From Sphingobacterium haloxyli (GTDB lineage: Bacteria > Bacteroidota > Bacteroidia > Sphingobacteriales > Sphingobacteriaceae): a DNA stretch of 64,000 nucleotides. The notes under the pieces were generated by a model, which ran no database searches, was not told the origin of the DNA, and saw only the letters and a program-made list of their open reading frames with translations. Of this stretch, positions 35,725 through 44,200 are shown one piece after another. Location of the stretch: contig NZ_PVBQ01000007.1 in the NCBI RefSeq assembly GCF_002980525.1, forward strand, positions 1 to 64,000, in the 5' to 3' direction. Within the stretch, counting starts at the first letter, position 1. Each line of letters starts with the position of its first letter. Position numbers and translations under genes: made by a program.

Positions 35725-36393
35725 TGTTTTACTTTTTTGAATTTTAACATATTATTATTTAATTCTTGTTGCAACGATACAAACATAGAACATTGGTTTG
35801 GCGCTGATATGGTAAAATCCTGCCAAAAACAGAGGGATCCTAAAAAACTTTTGGCAGGATTTTACCATATGAAAGTCGCAGTTTTATTTGATTTCTGCTC
35901 CTAAAAACAGCTTCTAAATGGTGCTAAGGAGTGATTTTTTAAAAATAAAAGTTGAAATATGACAAATAAAAAACGCGTTACAATGGAAAAAAAGAATGCT
36001 ACAATGGAAGAAAATATTACTCTTTTTTTGCAAAAGCACGATACAAACTCTTTTTAAATCGATACTACGGAATTGGTTATCGCTCCTTTTGCTCTTAATA
36101 AGGCTATAATGTGATAATATATCAATCATATCTTGCGTCTTATGAATAGGATACATATTTGTAGGGATACTTTATCATATTGTATGAATACTATACAAAA
36201 TGAGAGTCGTATTAAGCAAAAAAATAGGGATGCGACGGGAAATAATAGTGATACTGCGCAAAAATCATCTCATCCTTTTTCGTGTAATACACATATAATA
36301 CGGTAGTATATCGTTAAGTTTTTTGAATGTAGCCCAGCTAAATAAAAAATGTAGGCTATAATAGGCTGAACGATCGATAAGTTTTTGTGTTGT
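35725..36393. other. AT-rich intergenic region without a convincing gene
   Basis: This 669-bp gap separates the FN3-like gene from the first AraC gene. It holds a perfect 22-bp inverted repeat at 35807-35870, and a short tandem motif (TACAATGGAA, twice, at about 35979-36009). An 80-codon open frame on the minus strand (35914-36156) is low-complexity and was rejected. I see no tRNA or known RNA fold. Confidence 0.6.
35807..35870. repeat. Perfect 22-bp inverted repeat around a 20-base loop
   Basis: The left arm (35807-35828, starting ATATGGTAAAATCC) and the right arm (35849-35870, ending GGATTTTACCATAT) are exact reverse complements over 22 bases; the pairing stops at both arm ends. The loop contains the palindrome GGATCC. 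It lies 83 bases upstream of the FN3-like start codon. It may be a transcript hairpin, a small non-autonomous mobile element, or a protein-binding site. Confidence 0.8.
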
Positions 36394-37365
36394 TCAACGC
36401 TTTTTCTTCTTTTTTTGTTTTTGATGCAACTCCCGTTCTTTGGAAGGAGAATGTCCGAAGCTTTGTACGAATTGCTTGTAGAAATAGTGCGCTGTTGAGA
36501 AGTTTAGCTGGAAAGCGATGCCGTCTACAGACATGTCAGTTTCCCGCAGCATTTCACGTCCTTTATGTAAACGTATTGTCTGTATGGCTTTGTGAACGGT
36601 GGTGTGTTTACCCTGGAAGGCCCGATATAGTGTGCGCGAACTGACATTGATACGTTCAGCAATGGTGTCAATGTTGATATCCTGGTCCATATAGTGTTCG
36701 ACGATATAGTCGATGGCTTCATGGTAGATCACGATATCTTCCTTGTGAAGCGAACGATCTTTGTCGTTCAAGTCCTGGTGATATACGTCTATCAGCTGAC
36801 AGAAATGGTAATGCATGTTGTGGTGCAGAGAATAGGATGTGTCCTTACACTGTTGGATTTTGTCAAAGATTTGCTTGATGCGGTAGCCGATATGTATACT
36901 GGAAAAATAGGGTTGATCTGCTGTTTTAGGTTTTGCAAGCCGTGGCCACTCCGATGCAAGGGCGGCCGTATTATTCATATTTATGCCCAGCAGTACCATC
37001 GAGGTTCTTCCGGTCTTCACCTTTATTTTGTGTGCTTCGCTTAAACTATAAAAGCCTCGGTATTCATTGTCGGACAAAGCGGTATGTAACTTGGAATCTC
37101 GTTCAGAACGTCCCATGAACTGAAAGTGCAGCCAGAAGCATGCTGGGGAAAGCAAATCCAGGTTCCAGTCCGTCTCGAATGTTCCCTTAGCCTCAATGAC
37201 CTGGAGGCCTTGTAGTTGTTTGGACGCGATATACTGCTTTCCGTTCCAAACGCTAATATCATCTTTTGTCAGAAAATTCAAATGTAGATTGGGCAGCTTC
37301 TTCTCGGTTGCTATGCCAGGTTTAAGGAGGGAGATGCGGAAGATGTCATGCGGGATATACGTCAT
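36394..37365 (-). CDS. AraC-family transcriptional regulator (1)
   Basis: The 323-residue product has a C-terminal AraC domain at about 215-310 with two helix-turn-helix motifs (INIDTIAERINVSSRTLYRAFQ and MSVDGIAFQLNFSTAHYFYKQFVQSFGHSPSKER). The N-terminal 200 residues form a beta-rich ligand domain not recognised by eye. The tail is a run of lysines. The gene lies 21 bases downstream of a second AraC gene in the same direction. Its target may be the neighbouring barrel protein or FN3-like gene, but no site is evident. Confidence 0.85.
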   Translation of the reverse strand: MTYIPHDIFRISLLKPGIATEKKLPNLHLNFLTKDDISVWNGKQYIASKQLQGLQVIEAKGTFETDWNLDLLSPACFWLHFQFMGRSERDSKLHTALSDNEYRGFYSLSEAHKIKVKTGRTSMVLLGINMNNTAALASEWPRLAKPKTADQPYFSSIHIGYRIKQIFDKIQQCKDTSYSLHHNMHYHFCQLIDVYHQDLNDKDRSLHKEDIVIYHEAIDYIVEHYMDQDINIDTIAERINVSSRTLYRAFQGKHTTVHKAIQTIRLHKGREMLRETDMSVDGIAFQLNFSTAHYFYKQFVQSFGHSPSKERELHQKQKKKKKR

Positions 37366-37386
37366 GCGGCTTAAAGTGGGTTGTCT

Positions 37387-38388
37387 TTACGATGGAAGGG
37401 GTGTACGGTTATTTTTGCGGAAGACTGTAGGGCTGCAAGTGTATTTCCTGGAGAAGGCCCGGCAAAAGTAATTGGCGGTTTGAAAACTTGATCTACTTGC
37501 TATGATATGAATGGGGAGGGCTGTCTCCATCAATAAAGAGCATGCATGTGTTAATCTCAAGTTTTCAACATATTTATGGATATTAATTTGATGTTGGTTT
37601 TTGAAGGCACGCTGTAGCGTCCGTTCGGACATGTGAAACCTAGCACATAGGTTAGATTTATTAGCAATGTCGGATGTCAGAAAGTTCGCTTTTAGGTATT
37701 CTGTTATAAATGGTATTTTTTCAGTATTGGAAAGTAGGTGAAAATAATCCTTGTATTGCAATGTATCATGGTAGCCACTTAGTAACTGTCTTATCTGGTC
37801 ATCCATTTCCTTTTCAAAACTGGTACGGCCGTTAGGGGAAAGTTGCCAAAGATGCATTAGATTGCGACCTGTATCTTTATCGATGTAACGTTTATCCATA
37901 AATAGGAAAGATTCATTGTATGTGCTGTGTTTCTCGATACCATGGATAAAATAGGGAAATTGGTTTTTCTGTTTTCGTATCCAATCTAAGCGCGGGGTGA
38001 TGCAGGCGATAATGTGCGTGTCGGCATCGAAATGAGCTAGGCAGTCAGCTTCGCTGTTGATGCTGGCATAGTAGCTGCCCGCCCATGCGCTGTATAGCAG
38101 GTTTTCGTACGGTGTTGTGAACGTGACCTCGCCTTGCAACATATACGTTTGAAATAAAGCTTGATCGAGGATACGGAAGGGCAGCGTAAGTTTGTGTTCC
38201 AACCGCAGTTCAAACAACTCCATATAGTACAGGTAACTACTATAATGCTGATAGATAAGTGTCCCTTCGGGATAGGGTAGGATTTCGGTTTTAGCGTAAG
38301 GGATATTATAGCGCGGTCGCATAACGGCACCTGTAAAATTCGTCTTGTTAGCGTCTACTCCTTTGGTTAGTAGAATCTGGCTTTTCAT
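37387..38388 (-). CDS. AraC-family transcriptional regulator (2)
   Basis: The 333-residue product ends in an AraC domain at about 230-325 (LTSDIANKSNLCARFHMSERTLQRAFKNQ and LPIHIIASRSSFQTANYFCRAFSRKYTCSPTVFRK). The N-terminal domain differs from that of the adjacent AraC gene, so this is not a recent tandem duplication. It is the first gene of the pair, 122 bases downstream of the barrel-protein gene. Confidence 0.85.
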   Translation of the reverse strand: MKSQILLTKGVDANKTNFTGAVMRPRYNIPYAKTEILPYPEGTLIYQHYSSYLYYMELFELRLEHKLTLPFRILDQALFQTYMLQGEVTFTTPYENLLYSAWAGSYYASINSEADCLAHFDADTHIIACITPRLDWIRKQKNQFPYFIHGIEKHSTYNESFLFMDKRYIDKDTGRNLMHLWQLSPNGRTSFEKEMDDQIRQLLSGYHDTLQYKDYFHLLSNTEKIPFITEYLKANFLTSDIANKSNLCARFHMSERTLQRAFKNQHQINIHKYVENLRLTHACSLLMETALPIHIIASRSSFQTANYFCRAFSRKYTCSPTVFRKNNRTPLPS

Positions 38389-38510
38389 AATTTGTCACCT
38401 TGTTTCCTTTAAAGATAAATAATTTTTTTTTGTTTTTAAACATAAATGAGAAAAGAGCCATTGCCAACCCAATTGAGCGATGACGCTGATCTAAAACATG
38501 TATCCGTTGA

Positions 38511-39263
38511 TTATAGTTTAAAACGCAGGCCAGCCGATAGGTCTATGCGGGAAACATTTTCACGCTCGTCATTATCTTTGGCTTTTATGATCTCTGTCAT
38601 CCCCGCGTATTCAACTTTGAGCGTGCCAAAATTACCCCCCAGTAGCGTTGCTCCAGCTGAAAATGCCAAACGTCGCCCCAAAGGCACAACAAGATCTGCT
38701 CCAAGGGATACTCCAAAGCTACGCGCGGTGATTACTGGGTATCTGCCGTTAAATAACGGATTGTTGGTATAGGACAGATATCCTACGGCGTAGTGCATCT
38801 GTAACGCCGCTTTTCTGTTAGGAAAAATATACCGATAATTGAAGGCGGGTGCGATAAAATTCACCACGATGTCATCGCTCATCTCACCCTCGCCTATAAC
38901 CTGTCCCGTTGCTATATCTGTATAGGTTACGTATTCTTCGTGTTCCCTAGAGCCGAAACGCGAATACCTCAGCCCCACGCCCATGTTTTCCCGCCAGAAA
39001 AAATCCAAGCCGGCACCAATGTGATATCCCGAGCGTAACCTTTTGGCGTAGTCAACAAAATCGGGTGGAACCTGTTCGTTTAGTTTTGCGATTCTATAGC
39101 TCCATCCGCCATGGAAAGATAATTCCCATTTCCGCGCGAAGGGATCGTCTGTCATGTGTTCTTCTTGTGAAAAATGAGCGGGCAGACTGTCTGTTTGTAC
39201 CTGCGCAGTTAATGGTCCCGCGCTCAGCATGAATACGCAGGCTATCAGTTTGAATTTGTTCAT
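38511..39263 (-). CDS. Outer-membrane beta-barrel protein
   Basis: The 250-residue product has a signal peptide (1-20, cut near LTAQ). Alternating amphipathic strands fill the rest (MGVGLRYSRF, AALQMHYAVGYLSYT, GVSLGADLVVPLGRRLAFSAGATLLGG). The last residue is not aromatic, but the ending SRIDLSAGLRFKL has the strand pattern of Bacteroidota beta-barrel proteins. A degraded second copy of its C-terminus lies 1 kb away at 40207-40280. It is upstream of, and in line with, the two AraC genes. Confidence 0.78.
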   Translation of the reverse strand: MNKFKLIACVFMLSAGPLTAQVQTDSLPAHFSQEEHMTDDPFARKWELSFHGGWSYRIAKLNEQVPPDFVDYAKRLRSGYHIGAGLDFFWRENMGVGLRYSRFGSREHEEYVTYTDIATGQVIGEGEMSDDIVVNFIAPAFNYRYIFPNRKAALQMHYAVGYLSYTNNPLFNGRYPVITARSFGVSLGADLVVPLGRRLAFSAGATLLGGNFGTLKVEYAGMTEIIKAKDNDERENVSRIDLSAGLRFKL

Positions 39264-39473
39264 ATAATGTGTATTTAGGCCTTATAATATAGTCGGTAAT
39301 ATGTTTCTATTGTTCAAAATACATATCTGCCGTGAGGGTCGTTATTTTTTTACCTTTATCTTTCATCTCCTTAAATTTTTTCAGATTTTTCTCCTCTTCC
39401 GGTATAATTATGTTTTGATAATGTTAAAACGTTCGCGTTTACCATCAAACATCTCCATTTCACTGTCCAAAAA

Positions 39474-40130
39474 TCACTTGATTATTTCCATTGCGGCTCT
39501 GACCTGCAAAAGATCTGGTTCCCGGCTATCGCATTCCTGTACACCTTCCGGATACTTGTCCTGTATGAAATCGTTATAATCCTTGCAACTTCTAAAAATA
39601 TTAAATTCTTCGTTTTTAAAATCCCAAACAATCCCTTTAGGCTGAATCGCGTTCGAAGCAATCACACCACCGACAGCCCCTCCTAAGCCATGACCTAGAT
39701 TTTGCTTCCATGCGTTTGCTAACTCAAGTTCGGTATAAAGAAAGTTTTGTCCAGCAATGCGTACACGGCAAAAGGTGTTTGGAAAATTTGTTGTCTGCGA
39801 TTTGTCTTCTTTATTCCTGTGCTTCAATATGAACCCTGCCTGGAAATAAAGATTTCCTCGGTAACAGATGGCAAATGTCTTTTTTACTTTTTTGTCGTTT
39901 TCTTTATAATAGAATGCGCAGTGATCTGGTATCGTATCGATAACCTTTCTGCCACTCACATATATCGTTTTGGCGACCAGTTCTTTTTTTTCGGTGGGGA
40001 TCTTTTTTAGAAAATCTTCTTTTGTACGATAAATGCCTTCTGGATAATCCATCCCCGAACTTGATGTAACTTGGCTCTGACAGTACAAGGCTAAAGCTGT
40101 TAACATGGCAATGAGTAATGTTTTAATCAT
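39474..40130 (-). CDS. Secreted hypothetical protein
   Basis: From ATG 40130 the product has 218 residues with a signal peptide (MIKTLLIAMLTALALYCQSQ). After it comes a conserved-looking YPEGIYRTKEDFLKKIP segment, a beta-rich core, and a glycine-rich hydrophobic stretch (LGHGLGGAVGGVIASNA) at about 150. I cannot name a family. Two 11-bp direct repeats lie 20-45 bases upstream of the start. Confidence 0.6.
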   Translation of the reverse strand: MIKTLLIAMLTALALYCQSQVTSSSGMDYPEGIYRTKEDFLKKIPTEKKELVAKTIYVSGRKVIDTIPDHCAFYYKENDKKVKKTFAICYRGNLYFQAGFILKHRNKEDKSQTTNFPNTFCRVRIAGQNFLYTELELANAWKQNLGHGLGGAVGGVIASNAIQPKGIVWDFKNEEFNIFRSCKDYNDFIQDKYPEGVQECDSREPDLLQVRAAMEIIK

Positions 40131-40149
40131 AATTTTATGTCGATTTGTC

Positions 40150-40175
40150 AATATATTCTTACTTAATATATTCTT
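40150..40175. repeat. Two 11-bp direct repeats upstream of the secreted hypothetical gene
   Basis: AATATATTCTT occurs twice at a 15-base period (40150-40160 and 40165-40175), starting 20 bases before ATG 40130 on the minus strand. The position suits a promoter or regulator site, but the AT-rich sequence makes chance possible. Confidence 0.4.
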
Positions 40176-40206
40176 GGTCCCACTTTGGTCTTACCTAGTG
40201 TATTCG

Positions 40207-40280
40207 TTACAATCTCACGCAAGTCCCTGTCAAGAGATCAATCCGGGAAAGGTTTTCGCGTTCCCCGTTATCCTTCCTCC
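40207..40280 (-). pseudogene. C-terminal remnant of a paralogue of the beta-barrel protein at 38511-39263
   Basis: On the minus strand the bases translate as RKDNGERENLSRIDLLTGTCVRL followed by a stop. The intact barrel protein ends AKDNDERENVSRIDLSAGLRFKL followed by a stop. The match covers about 23 codons up to the same end, with 14 identical residues. Upstream of it the frame soon meets a TGA and similarity is lost, so only the 3' tip of a second copy survives. It lies between the secreted hypothetical gene and the LRR gene. Confidence 0.65.
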
Positions 40281-40393
40281 CCCAACTGTTGCGTAAAACT
40301 CAGTACCTCACATTTTTGCCATTGACCGGTATCTCATTTATGAGGTTATCGGTAGCCGCAATAGTTTCAATATAGGGGTGATTTTTTTGGCTG

Positions 40394-41257
40394 CTATCCA
40401 AAATACAGTTCACCAAAATCCTCTCTTTTGTGGGAGTAATGTCTTCTATTTTGATACGAAACCGTCTTTAGATTCTTTAGTTGTGTTAGCGGAGATAAAT
40501 CGCCGTCCAAAATATTAGTAGATTCATAAAATAGAAAGTCTTTTAACTCAGTCAAGTACTCAATACCGTGGATACTCGTAATATCCCCTAGGTCAATAAG
40601 TAACAATCGTTTAAGTTTAATTAATTTAAACACTTCGGATACATCGAGAATTCCTTTACATCTTTGAATTTCTAACTCTTCTATTCCTTGTAAACTGCCA
40701 ATCCCATGAAGAGAATTCAAGTTTTTTAGATTCCCCAACCTCAAATAGTTCAAACTCTTTAGTTTGGATAAACCTTCTAAATTTTCAATCGGACTATTCA
40801 AGATGGATAATTCTTTCAGGTTAAATAATCCGGAAAATACGGTACTGTCTTTCTTTGTGTATTCATTGATGAACAATTTTTGTAGGGTCGATGATTCAAA
40901 TAATGTCTCTGAACCCGCTATCCATTCGAAGCTACATTCCAAAAGTTGAGGGAAATCGGTGAAATTTATAGGGTCATTGCTGTACGTATTTATTTCAAGC
41001 TTAGTTAATCCGTTGAGACTGTGGATAGGTTCAATAGATTTAATATTTAAATCTATTATGATGAGCGATTTTAGATGCGGGAGTTGTTCAAGAAACTGTA
41101 CATTGTCTCCATACCATCCCTTTCCATCGTTTAGTTCCAACTCCTGCACTTTCTTTTCTAGCAACAACGCTAGATATTCTTTTTTCCAAGGGCCTTCTAT
41201 AGTCGCCTTTGTTCCTAATAGCCCCTCGTTGAATATAATTCTGTTTTTTTCCATCAT
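40394..41257 (-). CDS. Leucine-rich-repeat protein, candidate immunity protein of the RHS toxin
   Basis: The 287-residue cytosolic protein has no signal peptide. From about residue 60 on it is made of leucine-rich repeats of about 22 residues (LPHLKSLIIIDLNIKSIEPI, LFNLKELSILNSPIENLEGL, LKSLNYLRLGNLKNLNSLHGI). Its ATG overlaps the RHS stop as ATGA, so the two are translationally coupled. The gene is clearly more AT-rich than the RHS core. A small cytosolic gene coupled to the 3' end of an RHS toxin is the usual place of an immunity gene. Binding to the toxin domain is inference. Confidence 0.78.
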   Translation of the reverse strand: MMEKNRIIFNEGLLGTKATIEGPWKKEYLALLLEKKVQELELNDGKGWYGDNVQFLEQLPHLKSLIIIDLNIKSIEPIHSLNGLTKLEINTYSNDPINFTDFPQLLECSFEWIAGSETLFESSTLQKLFINEYTKKDSTVFSGLFNLKELSILNSPIENLEGLSKLKSLNYLRLGNLKNLNSLHGIGSLQGIEELEIQRCKGILDVSEVFKLIKLKRLLLIDLGDITSIHGIEYLTELKDFLFYESTNILDGDLSPLTQLKNLKTVSYQNRRHYSHKREDFGELYFG

Positions 41258-44200
41258 TTCGGTATTTCAGATAGTAAATATTGTCTTGCCGCTCCGATAG
41301 GGTTGCGCACATTTTCCAGGACTTTAACTCCTCCTAATGTATTAATTCTCAATTGTTCGGCGATCTCTCTGGCCGTTTTCCCCCCTAATATTTCGGTGGT
41401 CTTTACCGCAGTATTTGGTAATAATTTACCCGATTTAATATGTTGTTGAAGTCTCGCTGGGATATTCTCTGATTGTCCTATATAAGTTTTACCTGAAGCA
41501 GCTTTGAACTCATATATACCCTCAATGGCGTCTCCTCCTCCTTGGGAACTGCTGACATAGTCCGAATTTTTAGGGGTAGGGTTGCTATCAAGTGCAGAAG
41601 ACTTAAGAACTTTCCCATCGGGCCCTTGAACGCTTGTCTGGGCGGGATTCTCTACAAAAACGGATGGCCTGTTTTGCTTTCCTGTCCAAAAATTGGTCCC
41701 TTTTCCCCATATCTTGTTGGAGACACCTCCAATAACCCCACCTCCTACGGCGCTTGTCGCAAGACCTATAGCAAAATCCTTACCGGACATCAACGGATCA
41801 CCAAAGTAAACATGGTTTCCGACATTTTGTACGATGCCTCCCGTAGCAAAGCCGGTGACTCCCGTTATTGCTCCACCTAGAACGCTGGTGGCAGAAAGTC
41901 CCGTAGCAGCCAGCGCAGCACCTCCGGTGGCTGCTGTTAACGCTCCACCACCGGCGCCAATACCAAACGCAGCTATACCGTCCCATACATTATCAACCTT
42001 TCCTTGAACGAGCTTGACGGTCAAATTTACTGCACCTCCAATAATGGCCCCTACGATGATATGGATAAACTCCCCATCCGGGTCCACATACACCAGCGGA
42101 TTGTTCAGCGCATAACTGTACCGGTTGAAGTTCTGGGTGAAATCCGGCATCTGCACATAAGGATCGGGGCTCAAGAAGCGTCCGAGTGCCGGGTCGTACA
42201 GCCGGGCGTTCATATTCACCAGCCCAAACCAGGTTAGGTGTTCATGCCCCGTGTAGCCACGACCGAGGAACAATGCCGGTTCACTTCCCGATGCAAAGGC
42301 CACCTGCGTAGCCGGATTCCTAAGCCTTCCCCAGGCGTCATAGCTCAACTCCTGTTTCAAAGAACCATCCGCATTCGCAATATGCGTGATACTACCGAGG
42401 TAGTCCCTGCAAATATAATAAATTTTCCAGCTGCCGGCTTCCTTTACATATACAGCAGGAGCGGAATAGGCATCGCCCCCCAGATACAGCCTTTCGATAT
42501 TAGACGTTGCGTCCAGCTCGTATTGCCCGCCGATGTAGTAACGTGTCAATACGGGTGTGGTACCGTTCAGTACGTGCATCTTCACCCTATCGCCGTCTGT
42601 ATTATATACGAACGAGGCGCTCACGCCGTTCTCTTGAATACTGGATGGGCGCTGGAACGAGGTGTATTCCACGCTCTGCTCGCGTAGCGGAACAGCCGTT
42701 CCCTCCGGACTGAGCATGGTTACCTGATAGGGTTTTGCGGTGTTACCATAGCTCATCGTGCCGACACCCTGGATACGCGTAATATTACCATTGGCAGCAT
42801 ACGTAACCACCTTACCGGCAGCATTGGTCAAGCGGTTGAGGTTGTCATAGGCAAACGTCTCCGTCTTGTTGTGCTTATTGTCTTTCCTGCTCAACAGGTT
42901 ACCTTTCTGCGCGTCAAAACTGTAGGTAAAGCTCTGTATACTGCCCGCCGTCCTGCCGGTAGGCATCCCGTACGTCGTATAGCTGTAGGTGCGCTCCATA
43001 GTACCCGTAATGCCTTTGGTGAACTGACCTAAAGCATTCTCCTCGGTCAGTTTCCAGACCGACGTCGAGCCTAGCTTTATCTCTGTATTATGCCCGTTGA
43101 CGTATGTAAAGTTTTCCGTGCCGATCGTACCGCTCTGCGCGACGTATTGTATAGAAGATACATTGCCGCCACTATATGTATATCTTTTTTGCAGCCATTT
43201 GTTATCAGGAACGGTATCTCTTTCGGTCAAGATCCGGTCGTAGGTGTCATAGGTGTACGTTTTCGATGTACCGTTTGTTGAGGTCTCGTTGGCTAACTGT
43301 CCGTTGGTATTATATGTATATGTTGTGTTAAATTCTCCATGACGCTGCAGGCTGGTGATGCGGCCATATTTATCAAAAACAGATATATTTTTTCCCTTTG
43401 GATTTGTTTCTGTCTGAGTCAGTACGCCAGCAGCCGTATAGGCATAGGCGAATGTCTGTTGTCCGGCACTCGGATCGATCAACTTTGTCTGCCTCCCAAA
43501 GGCATCGTACTCAAATGAAGTCGTTACAGCACCCGGAGCGGTGATTGACAGCGGCTGTCCGTCCGGCCGTGGCAGGTAGGTAATGGTACCGCCGGGGTCG
43601 GTTACGCTTACCAGAACGCCTGTAGCATCCGTTGTCCTGGTAGTAGCCATACCGTTTTTCGTCTCGGTGGTGCTCAAACCGGAGTAACTCCATGACGTCA
43701 TTTTTCCCGACGCTTCGGTTATCACTGTAGGGCGGTCGTAATTATCATACGCATAGGTATTCCAATGCGCAGCCGATGCACCCCGGAAAGGAAGCGACGT
43801 CCTGTTGATACGGCCAAAAGTATCGTATTCCGTATCGGTATATTGCCACTGGCCGTCAAACCGTTGGTTACCGGTGCGTACCTCGCGGTTCAGCGCATCG
43901 TATTGAGTCACCGTAGCAGGTGTTCCCGTCGACTTGTTGTTCACGACATACAATCCGGCACCTCCCCAGGCAAACGTTGTTGTGTCGGTCGTCGCGTCGG
44001 GATATCTCGCAGTTGCTGCTCCGCCCCATACGTTAAAGGTTCTGGTCGTAGCCTGGTTCTTATAGTTTCTGACGGTCCGCGGGTTGCCGTAAGGATCGTA
44101 ATTCGAATAAGTCGTCGTCTGCGACAAGGCGTTGGTTACGGTAGCGATATACCGTCCTGCGGCATCGTAGGTATACGTGTCCCCTAAAAACTCGGTGACA

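Noticed and set aside
35914..36156. 80-codon ORF on the minus strand in the AT-rich gap
   Set aside because: Low complexity, Phe/Ile/Cys-rich, no ribosome binding site or box; looks like chance.
42238..42687. 149-codon plus-strand ORF inside the RHS gene
   Set aside because: Antisense shadow of a GC-rich repeat gene; Arg/Pro/Cys-rich composition; no start signal.
43765..44187. 140-codon plus-strand ORF inside the RHS gene
   Set aside because: Antisense of the YD repeat region; it only reflects its codon pattern.
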